Positions 17,779 through 26,991 of a stretch of DNA of 64,000 nt are shown here, one piece after another. The notes under the pieces were generated by a model. The model was not told the origin of the DNA, searched no databases, and worked only from the letters and a program-made list of their open reading frames with translations. Origin of the DNA: Rhabdothermincola salaria (GTDB lineage Bacteria > Actinomycetota > Acidimicrobiia > Acidimicrobiales > Acidimicrobilacustridaceae). The DNA is taken from the NCBI RefSeq assembly GCF_021246445.1, contig NZ_JAJQXW010000004.1, positions 186,001 to 250,000 on the forward strand, given 5' to 3'. Position numbers and translations under genes: made by a program. Numbering within the stretch: the first letter of the stretch is position 1; each line of letters opens with the position of its first letter.

Positions 17779-19104
17779 TCACTCGGCCGGAGCGTCACCC
17801 GCTTCACCGGAGGCGCCCTTGGGCCGACGTTCGCGGTAGTCGCGGGCCGCGCCCTCTTCGGGTTCGACCTCGAGCACGAGCCCGTCGATCCCCACCACGC
17901 GCACCCGATCGAGCTCCTCGATCGGCGTGGCCCGGTTGGTGGACGCCCGCCACAGGGCCTCGCGGATCTGCACCACCCCGTCGGGATCGACGCTCGAGAC
18001 GGCCCGTCCCATCTCGCCGATCATCCACTCACGGCCGATGGTCGGCGTCGAGAACCGGGTGCGCACCATCGACGGCATGCCGCCGACGAACGCCAGCACG
18101 ACGCCGACGATGCCCACCACCAGGGTGATCCACGACAGCGACAGGCCGTCGAACAGGAAGATCGACGACACCGCGAACATCACCACGCCGGCGCCGGTCC
18201 AGAAGCGGGGGACGCCCGTCTGGACGTCGACCGCGAAGGCCAGCATGGACGCCACCAGCAGCGCCAGGGCCCACCACCGCACGGGCAGGATGGCCAGGCC
18301 GTAGCAGGCCAGGACGAAGGACCCCGCCCCGACCACGCCGGCCACACCGACGCCGGCGGTGAAGAGCTCGAAGATCATGAGGGCCAGGCCCACGGTGATC
18401 AGCAGGTAGGCGACCGCCGGGCTGGCGACGGTGTGCATCATCTGGTCGACGAGCGAGAGCTGACCGAACTGGACCTGGGTGACGGGCTCGCGTCGGGTCT
18501 GGTCGCCCTGGGTGATCTCGCGGGTCTCGACCTCGGGCAGGTTGACGAGGAAGTCGCCGATGGTGGGGGCCTCGACGGTGGTGACCCCGAGCTCGGCCGC
18601 CTCCTGGGAGCTGACGGTGCGGTCGGCGATGAGGGCCAGGCGCTGCTCGTCGAGGGTGTCGGTGAGCGGCACCCCCGCGTTGCCGAGACGGGTGCCCGGC
18701 GCCATGCCGACCTCGCCGGCGGCGCCGACCAGCTGGGCGGCGGTGCCGGTGAGGTTGGAGCCCGACGGTCCGACCCACACGTCGACGGGCACCGAGGCCG
18801 ACCCCATGCGTTCGAGCAGCTGCACCATGCGGCTGTCGTCGACGACGACGCCGGTGGAGTTCACCTGCAGCACGAGGGCCACCGCCCCTTCCTCCTCGGC
18901 CTCGCCGATGGAGGTGGTCACGAAGTCCACCATCACGGGGTCGAGCAGGCCGCTGACCTTGACGACGGCGACGTAGCCGGCATCGGAGCCGGTGGTGGGT
19001 CCCCCGTCGCTGTCCTGGGCCGCGGCCGCACCGACGGGGCCCACCAGGGCGAGCACGACCCCCAGCATGGCCACCACGGCGCCGGTCACCGATAGTCTGC
19101 GCAC
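17779..19104 (-). CDS. NfeD-family ClpP-class membrane protein
   Basis: A 441-residue protein. It has an N-terminal signal or anchor segment (residues 1-28), a ClpP/crotonase-like domain to about residue 200, then four or five hydrophobic segments and a C-terminal OB-fold NfeD domain. In active long NfeD proteases a catalytic Ser and Lys are expected in the ClpP-like part. Here the region corresponding to NTPGG reads NSTGVVV, so activity is doubtful. GTG at 19104 is chosen because GGAGG lies 8 bases upstream. Divergent from the ArsA pair by 23 bases and upstream of whiB on the same strand. Confidence 0.75.
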   Translation of the reverse strand: MRRLSVTGAVVAMLGVVLALVGPVGAAAAQDSDGGPTTGSDAGYVAVVKVSGLLDPVMVDFVTTSIGEAEEEGAVALVLQVNSTGVVVDDSRMVQLLERMGSASVPVDVWVGPSGSNLTGTAAQLVGAAGEVGMAPGTRLGNAGVPLTDTLDEQRLALIADRTVSSQEAAELGVTTVEAPTIGDFLVNLPEVETREITQGDQTRREPVTQVQFGQLSLVDQMMHTVASPAVAYLLITVGLALMIFELFTAGVGVAGVVGAGSFVLACYGLAILPVRWWALALLVASMLAFAVDVQTGVPRFWTGAGVVMFAVSSIFLFDGLSLSWITLVVGIVGVVLAFVGGMPSMVRTRFSTPTIGREWMIGEMGRAVSSVDPDGVVQIREALWRASTNRATPIEELDRVRVVGIDGLVLEVEPEEGAARDYRERRPKGASGEAGDAPAE

Positions 19105-19127
19105 CGAAGGTCCTCCGAGGAGTGTGA

Positions 19128-20102
19128 GTGGATCCTGCGCAGTTCTTCGCAGCATCGCGCCTGCTCATCGTGGCCGGGAAGGGGGGCGTGGGCAAAAGCA
19201 CGGTGAGCGCGGCCCTGGCCCGCACCGCGGCCCGCGCCGGTCTGTCGACCCTCGTCGTGGAGGTCGAGGGCAAGAGCGGGTTGTCCAGGCTGTTCGGCCG
19301 GCCGAGCTTCGGCTACGACGAGGTGGTGCTGTCCCCCGGTGGCGGACCGGGCGGCGACGCCGATGTCCGGGCCCGCACCCTGACCCCCGACGACGCCCTC
19401 CTCGAGTACCTGGCCGACCACGGGATGCACCGGATCAGCCGACGGCTGACCTCCTCGGGTGCCCTCGACGTGGTGGCCACCGCCGCACCCGGCATCAAGG
19501 ACATCCTCGTGCTGGGCAAGGTCAAGCAGCTCGAACGCGAGGGGGTCGCCGACCTCGTCGTCCTCGACGCCCCCGCGGCCGGCCACGCCATCTCCTTCCT
19601 GCGCTCCGCCCGGGGGCTGCTCGACGCCGTGCGGATGGGCCCCATCCGCACCCAGGCCGCCGACGTGCTGGAGATGCTCACCGATCCGCAGCGGTGCCAG
19701 GTGGTGCTGGTGACGCTGCCCGAGGAGACGCCGGTGAACGAGCTCGTCGAGACGGCCTTCAGCCTCGAGGACGAGGTCGGCGTGAGCCTCGGGCCGGTGG
19801 TGGTCAACGCCCTCTACCCCACCCGTGGCGGCCTCGACGTCGACCCGGTCGAGGCCGCCGCCGCCGCCGGCGCGGCCCTCCACGCCGGTGAGGCCGAGTC
19901 CCTCGCGGCGGCGGCGCGCTTCCGGCGAGCCCGCACCGCGCTGCAGGCCGAGCAGATCGAACGGCTCGCCGGCGCGCTCCCCCTGCCCCAGCTCCACCTC
20001 CCGTTCCTCTTCTCCACCGACCTGGGCCCGGTCGACGTCGACACCCTCGCCGACGTCCTCTCCACCCAGATCGAGGGCCTGACCCCCCTCCCCGAGCGAT
20101 GA
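19128..20102 (+). CDS. ArsA/Get3-type ATPase, first of pair
   Basis: A 324-residue deviant Walker ATPase. The P-loop is GKGGVGKST with the signature Lys near the N-terminus, and LVVLDAPAAGHA gives the Walker B/switch II region. It resembles the mycobacterial pair Rv3679/Rv3680 (reported as BagA/BagB) rather than true arsenite pumps, because the metalloid cysteines are absent. The GTG at 19128 is preceded by GAGGAG. Its stop overlaps the next ATPase start (ATGA), so the two are probably made in equal amounts and form a heteromer. Confidence 0.85.
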   Translation: MDPAQFFAASRLLIVAGKGGVGKSTVSAALARTAARAGLSTLVVEVEGKSGLSRLFGRPSFGYDEVVLSPGGGPGGDADVRARTLTPDDALLEYLADHGMHRISRRLTSSGALDVVATAAPGIKDILVLGKVKQLEREGVADLVVLDAPAAGHAISFLRSARGLLDAVRMGPIRTQAADVLEMLTDPQRCQVVLVTLPEETPVNELVETAFSLEDEVGVSLGPVVVNALYPTRGGLDVDPVEAAAAAGAALHAGEAESLAAAARFRRARTALQAEQIERLAGALPLPQLHLPFLFSTDLGPVDVDTLADVLSTQIEGLTPLPER

Positions 20103-21193
20103 GCGCCCTGCCGAGCCTCGGGGCCGTGGTCGACCACCACCGCATCGTGGTGTGCACCGGCTCCGGCGGCGTCGGCAAGACCACCACGGCCGCGGTGGTG
20201 GCCATGGAGGCGGCCCGGCGAGGACGGCGGGCATGCGTCGTCACCATCGACCCCGCCCGCCGGTTGGCCAACGCCATGGGGCTGGCCGGCCTCACCGACA
20301 CCGCCACCCGGGTCGACGGCCCCTGGCCGGGCGAGCTGTGGGCCCTGATGCTCGACACCAAGTCCACCTTCGACGCCCTCGTGGCCAAGCACGCCGGCGA
20401 CCCCGACCAGGCCCAGGCCATCCTCTCCAACCGCTTCTATCGCAACATCTCCGGCGCCCTCTCGGGCACCCAGGAGTACATGGCGATGGAGAAGCTCTAC
20501 GAGCTGCACCACGAGGGCGGCTACGACGTGGTCGTGGTCGACACGCCGCCCACCCGCAACGCCCTCGACTTCCTCGAGGCCCCCCGTCGCCTCACCCGGT
20601 TCCTCGACCACCGCCTCTACAAGCTGCTGATGACCCCGACCAGGGGGCTGGCCCGCGCCGTGAACGTGGCCGCCCAGGCGTTCCTGCGCACCGTGTCCAA
20701 GGTGGTGGGCGGCGACGTGGTGGCCGACTCCATCGAGTTCTTCACCGCCTTCGACGGCATGGAGGCCGGCTTCAGCGAGCGCGCCGACGCCGTGGTCGAG
20801 CTGCTCACCCACGACGAGACGGCGTTCGTGCTGGTGACCGCCCCCCGCCGCGACGTGGTCGAGGAGGCCACCTTCTTCGCCGAGAAGCTGCACGAGGCCG
20901 ACATCCCGGTGCGGGCCCTCGTCGTGAACCGGGTCCACCCCCACTTCACCGATGCCCCGGCCGACACCCTCAGGATGCGCGCGGCCACCCACGCCGGCTC
21001 CGACCTCGGTGAGCTCTACGCCAACCTGGCCGAGTTCGCCACCGTGGCCGCCAGCGAGGACGGCCACCTCCACGGCCTCTCGACCCGAGTGGCCCCGGCC
21101 CCGGTCGTCAAGGTGCCGTTCCTCGACACCGACGTCCACGATCTCGAGGGCCTGGCCCGCATCGCCCGCCACCTCTTCCCCGAGGATCGCTGA
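20099..21193 (+). CDS. ArsA/Get3-type ATPase, second of pair
   Basis: A 364-residue ATPase of the same fold. The P-loop reads TGSGGVGKTTT: the signature Lys that reaches across the dimer in MinD/Get3 proteins is replaced by Ser. VVVDTPPTRNALDFLEAP provides the Walker B region, and a long helical insertion follows, as in Get3's client-binding part. Pairing with the first ATPase would give one signature Lys per heterodimer. Role unknown; a membrane-protein or anion-related function is only analogy. Confidence 0.85.
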   Translation: MSALPSLGAVVDHHRIVVCTGSGGVGKTTTAAVVAMEAARRGRRACVVTIDPARRLANAMGLAGLTDTATRVDGPWPGELWALMLDTKSTFDALVAKHAGDPDQAQAILSNRFYRNISGALSGTQEYMAMEKLYELHHEGGYDVVVVDTPPTRNALDFLEAPRRLTRFLDHRLYKLLMTPTRGLARAVNVAAQAFLRTVSKVVGGDVVADSIEFFTAFDGMEAGFSERADAVVELLTHDETAFVLVTAPRRDVVEEATFFAEKLHEADIPVRALVVNRVHPHFTDAPADTLRMRAATHAGSDLGELYANLAEFATVAASEDGHLHGLSTRVAPAPVVKVPFLDTDVHDLEGLARIARHLFPEDR

Positions 21194-21246
21194 GCGGCCT
21201 GCGGCTGCAGTTGCGGCGCAGGCGACCCCACCACCGACGACCCTGG

Positions 21247-21591
21247 TCAGTCGACGGGGTCGAGCAGGGCGGCCTCGGCGGCCTCGACGGTGTCGGCCAC
21301 CGCCACGATGCGATCGAAGCCGGTCGTGTGCAACAAGCGGGTGAGGGTCGGGCGGCTGCAGGCCACCGTGACCTCGCCGTCGGCCTCGCGAGCCCGGCGG
21401 ATGCCACCGATCAGCGCACCGAGGCCGGAGGAGTCCATGAACGGCACGTCGGAGAGGTCGATCAGCAGCCGCGGGCTGGAGGCCAGCTCGGCCAGCGCCT
21501 CGCGGAAGGCGCCGACGGTGTAGGCGTCGAGCTCCCCCACCGGGCGGCACAGCGTGTACTGCCCGGTGTGCTCCACCGTGATCTCCAGCAA
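21247..21591 (-). CDS. STAS-domain anti-sigma factor antagonist
   Basis: A 114-residue SpoIIAA/RsbV-like protein. The phosphorylated Ser lies in MDSSGLGALIGG, after the strand LLIDLSDVPF. Such proteins bind RsbW-type kinases to free sigma factors. The start is taken as TTG at 21591 because GGAGGG lies 7 bases upstream and the protein then begins at the first strand; no ATG or GTG fits as well. Divergent from a single-domain response regulator, convergent with the ArsA pair. Confidence 0.85.
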   Translation of the reverse strand: MLEITVEHTGQYTLCRPVGELDAYTVGAFREALAELASSPRLLIDLSDVPFMDSSGLGALIGGIRRAREADGEVTVACSRPTLTRLLHTTGFDRIVAVADTVEAAEAALLDPVD

Positions 21592-21715
21592 CGAACAACC
21601 CTCCGCACGACGACGTCCGGCGCCAGGACCGGTGGAGGACCGATGGTAGCGGCGGGCCGGGGGCAGGACCACCGTCGGGCGAGGTGGTCGGTTGGGTGGG
21701 CGAGCCGCGCCCGAC

Positions 21716-21721
21716 TACCCT
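21716..21721 (+). promoter_or_regulatory. -10 box of single-domain response regulator
   Basis: TACCCT lies 8 bases before the GTG at 21730. Confidence 0.4.
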
Positions 21722-21729
21722 CTCGCAGC

Positions 21730-22161
21730 GTGCCGACCGTGCTCCTCGCCACCGATGCCGACTGGATCTTCGACGAGGTCGACGCCGCCTTGGGCGACGC
21801 CGACACCACCGTCTACCGGGTGCGGGCCGGCATCGATGTCCTGGGCGCCATCGACGAGGTCGCGCCCGATCTCGTCGTGCTCGACCAGCAGATCGGCAAC
21901 ATGGGCGGCATGGCCACCTGCATGGCCATCCGCAACGCCGAGGGCATCGATCGCATCCCGATCACGGCGGTGCTGATGCTGCTCGACCGGGGCCACGACG
22001 CCTTCCTGGCCCGGCGCCACGATGCCGACGGCTACCTGGTGAAGCCGGTCGACGCCTTCCGTCTCCGCCGGGCGGCCACCACCCTCCTGGCCGGCGAGAG
22101 CTGGTTCGAGGAGATCGACCCGGTCTCCAGCCAGCCGGCCGATCTCACCCTCCGCGGGTGA
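21730..22161 (+). CDS. Single-domain response regulator (receiver only)
   Basis: A 143-residue receiver domain with no output domain. The acidic pair is in LLATDAD, the phospho-acceptor Asp in LVVLDQQIGNMGG and the Lys in YLVKPVDAF. The output is therefore by protein contact. Its divergent neighbour encodes a STAS protein, so a partner-switching link is plausible but unproven. No kinase lies beside it. An in-frame GTG at 21739 is an alternative start. Confidence 0.8.
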   Translation: MPTVLLATDADWIFDEVDAALGDADTTVYRVRAGIDVLGAIDEVAPDLVVLDQQIGNMGGMATCMAIRNAEGIDRIPITAVLMLLDRGHDAFLARRHDADGYLVKPVDAFRLRRAATTLLAGESWFEEIDPVSSQPADLTLRG

Positions 22162-22205
22162 CCGCAGGGCCCTTCCGGGATTCGTGGGCCATCCGCAGCG
22201 TCGGG

Positions 22206-22211
22206 TAGGCT
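22206..22211 (+). promoter_or_regulatory. -10 box of tRNA-Pro gene
   Basis: TAGGCT lies 11 bases before the mature tRNA 5' end. The -35 is not evident. Confidence 0.35.
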
Positions 22212-22222
22212 CGTCCCTTCTT

Positions 22223-22299
<77 letters not shown>

Positions 22300-22300
22300 C

Positions 22301-22330
22301 CCGCCCCGCCTCGTGCGGGGCGGTTCCCTT
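22301..22330 (+). terminator. Intrinsic terminator of tRNA-Pro
   Basis: CCGCCCCGC and GCGGGGCGG pair perfectly around CTCGT, followed by the pyrimidine-rich TTCCCTTTCC. It starts two bases after the CCA. Confidence 0.75.
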
Positions 22331-22469
22331 TCCGACGTCGGACCGCGCGCCGACTTCCGACCGGCGGTGGCACCCGGTCCGATGCGGGATCCCACGCGGT
22401 GTCGGACGCGGCGTCGGACGCGACGGGGGGCGGTTCGACCCGGCCCGACGGGGCCGCCATCATGGCCCG

Positions 22470-22724
22470 GTGACCCTCATCGAGCTGCAGGCCCTGATGG
22501 ACCGCCTCTACGGCGAGGCCGACCGCGACCGGGGCCTCGCCCCCACGGTGGCCTGGCTGTGCGAGGAGATGGGTGAGCTGGCCCAGGCCGTGCGCAAGGG
22601 CAGCACCGAGGAGCAGCTCCACGAGCTGGGCGACGTGCTGGCCTGGCTGGCCTCGTTGGCCAACCAGCTGGGCCTCAGCCTCGACGAGGCGATGGTGCGC
22701 TACACCCTCGATCCGCCGCCCTGA
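22470..22724 (+). CDS. MazG-like nucleotide pyrophosphohydrolase
   Basis: An 84-residue all-alpha NTP pyrophosphohydrolase. The metal-binding helices read CEEMGELAQAV and LHELGDVLAWLA, the EExxE and ExxD motifs of the MazG fold. These enzymes cleave NTPs to NMP and pyrophosphate, often for house-cleaning. The GTG at 22470 is directly at the conserved helix start (VTLIELQALMDRLY). Single gene between the tRNA and the convergent asd. Confidence 0.8.
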   Translation: MTLIELQALMDRLYGEADRDRGLAPTVAWLCEEMGELAQAVRKGSTEEQLHELGDVLAWLASLANQLGLSLDEAMVRYTLDPPP

Positions 22725-22740
22725 GCGCGGGCGGGGCCGG

Positions 22741-23778
<1,038 letters not shown>

Positions 23779-23844
23779 CCGGGAGCGCCCACGAGGTCCC
23801 TCCCCGGTTCCGGCCAGGGGCATCGTCCGGCCGCCGGGCGGGGC

Positions 23845-25077
23845 TCAATCGATGTAGGCGGGGCCCTCGTCGAGGCGGAAGCCGTCGTGGAGGACCTGGA
23901 TGGCCTGCTCGGCCTGCTCGACGGCCACGACGACCGAGATGCGGATGGCCGAGCTGGCGATCATCAAGATGTTGATGTCGTGGGCGGCGAGGGTCTCGAA
24001 CACGGTGGCCGCCACCCCGGGGTGGGTCTTCATGCCGGCCCCGATGACGCTGATCCGGGCGATGTCGGGATCGCCGGTGACCTCGTCGGCGCCCACGGCA
24101 GCCGCCTCGCGCTCGCACACGGCCATGGCCGTGGCCAGCTCGTCGTCGGGCACCGTGAAGGAGATGTCGGTCCGGCCCGCCTCGGAGGTGTTCTGGACGA
24201 TGAGGTCGACGCTCACCTGCTCGCCGGCCAACGCCCGGAAGACGCGGGCGGCGATGCCGGGGCGGTCCTCCACACCACCGATGGTGACCTTGGCGTCCGA
24301 GGCGTCGTGCACGACCGCCGAGACGATGGCCTGCTCCATGTCGTCGTCCTCCTTGGTGACACGCGTGCCGGGCTCCCACGTGAACGCGGAGCGCACGTGG
24401 AGGTCGACACCGTGGGTGCGGGCGTACTCGACGGACCGCATGGCCGGCTTGGGACAGCCGTTGGCCGTCATCTCCATCAGCTCGTCGAAGCTGATGGTGG
24501 TGAGCTTGCGGGCGTCGTCGACGACCCGGGGATCGGTGGTGAACACGCCGGACACGTCGGTGTAGAGCTCGCAGACGTCGGCGCCGAGGGCGTGGGCCAG
24601 CGCCACCGCGGTGGTGTCGGAGCCGCCGCGGCCGAGGAAGGTGATGTTGCGCTCGGGCGAGATGCCCTGCGCCCCACCGACGACGGCGACCGACCCCCGA
24701 TCGAGCGCCTCTCGCACCCGTTCGGGCCGGACGTCGACGATCTTGGCGTCCATGTGGGTGGAGTCGGTGAGGAACCCCGCCTGGGAGCCGGTGAAGGACT
24801 CCGCCGGTACGCCGCGGTCGGCGATGGCCATGCACAGCAGCGACATGGCCTTGCGCTCGCCGGCGGTGATCAACATGTCCATCTCCCGCCCCGGGCGGGT
24901 TTCGGACACCTCACGGGCCAGGCGCAGGAGCTCGTCGGTCTCCTTGCCCATGGCGGAGATGACGACCACGACCTGGTTGCCCCTGCGGACCGTGCGAGCA
25001 ACGTGGTCGGCCACGGCGCGCATGCGCTCGGGATCGGCCACCGACGTGCCACCGAACTTCTGAACCAGGAGAGCCAC
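23845..25077 (-). CDS. lysC: Aspartate kinase
   Basis: A 410-residue aspartokinase catalysing ATP-dependent phosphorylation of aspartate. The start VALLVQKFGGTSVADPERM carries the KFGGTS motif, and ELYTDVSGVFTTDPR marks the kinase core. Two ACT domains fill residues about 265-405 and confer feedback inhibition by lysine or threonine. The GTG at 25077 is chosen because it begins at the first strand. In many actinobacteria an internal start makes a separate beta subunit; a candidate was not located. Confidence 0.95.
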   Translation of the reverse strand: MALLVQKFGGTSVADPERMRAVADHVARTVRRGNQVVVVISAMGKETDELLRLAREVSETRPGREMDMLITAGERKAMSLLCMAIADRGVPAESFTGSQAGFLTDSTHMDAKIVDVRPERVREALDRGSVAVVGGAQGISPERNITFLGRGGSDTTAVALAHALGADVCELYTDVSGVFTTDPRVVDDARKLTTISFDELMEMTANGCPKPAMRSVEYARTHGVDLHVRSAFTWEPGTRVTKEDDDMEQAIVSAVVHDASDAKVTIGGVEDRPGIAARVFRALAGEQVSVDLIVQNTSEAGRTDISFTVPDDELATAMAVCEREAAAVGADEVTGDPDIARISVIGAGMKTHPGVAATVFETLAAHDINILMIASSAIRISVVVAVEQAEQAIQVLHDGFRLDEGPAYID

Positions 25078-25085
25078 GGCGCTCC

Positions 25086-25091
25086 ACGCTA
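25086..25091 (-). promoter_or_regulatory. -10 box of lysC
   Basis: TAGCGT on the minus strand lies 8 bases before the GTG at 25077. Confidence 0.4.
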
Positions 25092-25134
25092 CCGGTCTCG
25101 GCAGGGCGCTCCCGAATCCCCACGTCACGGGCGG

Positions 25135-25140
25135 TACCGT
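25135..25140 (+). promoter_or_regulatory. -10 box of first cyclophilin-like gene
   Basis: TACCGT lies 10 bases before the ATG at 25151; GGAGG sits between them, so the leader, if any, is very short. Confidence 0.3.
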
Positions 25141-25150
25141 CGGAGGCGCC

Positions 25151-25999
25151 ATGGCCCCGACCTCCCGACGCACCCACGACCCCTCCCGCCGACCCGCCGC
25201 CGAGGCGACCGCTCAGCGCCGGCGGGCCTCGCTGCGCAAGAAGCGCATCGTCGCCATCATCATCGCCGGCGCCCTCGTGCTGTCCACCGTCGCCGGGGTG
25301 ATCGCCGCCTCCACGTCCACCACCACGGACTCGACGGCCCCGACCTCCACCACCCTCCCCACCACCACGGAGGTGCCGGCCACGGGCATCGAGCCGACGG
25401 GCGCGCCGAGGGGAGAGGCCCTCACCGGGGCCACGCCGTGCCCCCCGGTCGACGGCTCCGCGGTGCGCACCACCTCGTTCGCCGAGCCCCCGCCGATGTG
25501 CATCGACCCGACCCGCTTCCACACCGCGGTGGTGACCACCGATGCCGGGGCCCTCACCTTCCAGCTCAACCCGCAGCGGGCGCCGGAGTCGGTGAACGCC
25601 TTCGTGGTCCTGGCCCGCTACGGCTTCTACGACGATGCCCCGATCACCGCTATCGCCCCGCGCGGCTGGTTCGAGGCCGGCGGGCTGCTCGCCGGCGACG
25701 GACCCCCGGCCGGCTTCACCATCCCCGACGAGGCACCCCCGCAGGGCCAGATCTTCACGCCCGGCACCATCGCCATGGTCGGCGACGCCGGCACCGCCGG
25801 ACCCAACAGGGGGGCGTTCCTGGTGGCCACCTTCGAGAACGCCCCCGCCATCGACCAGGGCGTCTCGTCGTTCGGCATCCTCCTCGACGGCACCGCCACC
25901 CTGGCAGCCATCGACGCCGCGGCAACGGCCGACGGGCGGCCGGCGCGGCCGATCACCATCGAGTCGGTCACCGTCACCGAGAGCGACCCCATCCCGTGA
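25151..25999 (+). CDS. Membrane-anchored cyclophilin-like protein, degenerate
   Basis: A 282-residue protein: a basic N-terminus, one transmembrane segment at about residues 33-52, a Thr/Pro-rich linker, then a cyclophilin-type peptidyl-prolyl isomerase fold outside the membrane. The start of the fold resembles the next gene (MCIDP, then FVVLARYGFYDD). The active-site region is eroded: the FHR and QFF motifs of cyclophilins are replaced (GAFLV where QFF is expected). It probably arose by duplication of the neighbour and may bind rather than isomerise proline peptides. Confidence 0.7.
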   Translation: MAPTSRRTHDPSRRPAAEATAQRRRASLRKKRIVAIIIAGALVLSTVAGVIAASTSTTTDSTAPTSTTLPTTTEVPATGIEPTGAPRGEALTGATPCPPVDGSAVRTTSFAEPPPMCIDPTRFHTAVVTTDAGALTFQLNPQRAPESVNAFVVLARYGFYDDAPITAIAPRGWFEAGGLLAGDGPPAGFTIPDEAPPQGQIFTPGTIAMVGDAGTAGPNRGAFLVATFENAPAIDQGVSSFGILLDGTATLAAIDAAATADGRPARPITIESVTVTESDPIP

Positions 26000-26076
26000 G
26001 GCGCCTGGGCCCAGGTTCCCCGGGCCGGAGCTCGCGGGGCGAGGCACCCGCGGCCGATCTGCCGGGTGCGCCGCGG

Positions 26077-26082
26077 TAGCGT
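26077..26082 (+). promoter_or_regulatory. -10 box of second cyclophilin-like gene
   Basis: TAGCGT lies 9 bases before the ATG at 26092. Confidence 0.35.
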
Positions 26083-26091
26083 CCCGGCCCG

Positions 26092-26949
26092 ATGGGAACC
26101 TCCAAGCGTGAACGTCAAAAGGCCGGCCACCAGGCTCGCCAGTCGGCCATCGCCCGGGCCGAGGCGGCGGCGGCGCGTCGGCGGCGCTACGTCCAGGCCG
26201 GGGTGCTCGCCCTGTTCGTCCTCGTGGTGATCGGCGGCGCCGTGGTGCTGTCGAACCGCGACGACGGCTCCGACACCGCCGCCCCGACGACCACCGTCGA
26301 CCCGCAGGCCGGCACGCCCGTCGAGCTGCCGACGCCGCCGGGACCCGGTGCCACGATCGAAGGCGAGACCCCGTGCCCCGAGGCCGACGGCTCGTCGGAG
26401 CGCACCACGTCGTTCAGCGCCGCCCCGCCGATGTGCATCGACCCGGCCAGCAGCTACACCGCTCGCTTCGACACCAGCGCCGGGCCGATCAGCGTGGAGC
26501 TCGATGCCGCCTCGAACCCCGAGACGGTCAACAACTTCGTGGTGCTGGCCCGCTACCACTACTACGACGACACGGCCATCTTCCGGGCCGACCGGAGCAT
26601 CGAGATCATCCAGGGTGGGGCGCCCACCACCAACAGCGCCAGCGACCCCGGCCCGGGCTACACGATCGCCGACGAGGGGGGGCCCTACACCTACGAGCCC
26701 GGTCAGCTGGTCATGGCCCGCACCGCGGCGGAGGACTCCGCCGGCGCCCAGTTCTTCTTCACCGCCGGCCCCGCCTCCTCGGCGCTCGACAGCCAGGGCA
26801 CGTACGTCGTCTTCGGCACCACCGACGAGGCGGGCCTGGCCGTCGTCCAGCAGATCCTGGCTTCGGCGGTCGACGACCCCACCAGCGGCCTGGGCGGCAC
26901 CCCGGACCCGCCCGTGGTGATCGAGGGCATCGAGATCACCGAGTCCTGA
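26092..26949 (+). CDS. Membrane-anchored cyclophilin-type peptidyl-prolyl isomerase
   Basis: A 285-residue protein with a highly basic N-terminus, one transmembrane helix at about residues 38-56, a linker, and a cyclophilin domain. The domain keeps IFRADR, IIQGG, SAGAQFFF and YVVFG, so several active-site positions (Arg, Gln, Phe) are retained. It would fold proteins at the outer face of the membrane. It follows its degenerate paralogue by 92 bases. Conserved Cys in TPCPEADG and PPMCIDP could form a disulfide; both copies keep them. Confidence 0.8.
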   Translation: MGTSKRERQKAGHQARQSAIARAEAAAARRRRYVQAGVLALFVLVVIGGAVVLSNRDDGSDTAAPTTTVDPQAGTPVELPTPPGPGATIEGETPCPEADGSSERTTSFSAAPPMCIDPASSYTARFDTSAGPISVELDAASNPETVNNFVVLARYHYYDDTAIFRADRSIEIIQGGAPTTNSASDPGPGYTIADEGGPYTYEPGQLVMARTAAEDSAGAQFFFTAGPASSALDSQGTYVVFGTTDEAGLAVVQQILASAVDDPTSGLGGTPDPPVVIEGIEITES

Positions 26950-26991
26950 CGGAGGTGCGCCCCGGCCCGGCGGCGACGCCCGGGCGCCCCG

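Noticed and set aside
22345-22430. GTCGGACGCG short repeats after tRNA-Pro as an attachment site
   Set aside because: They do not duplicate any part of the tRNA 3' end, and no integrase gene is present.
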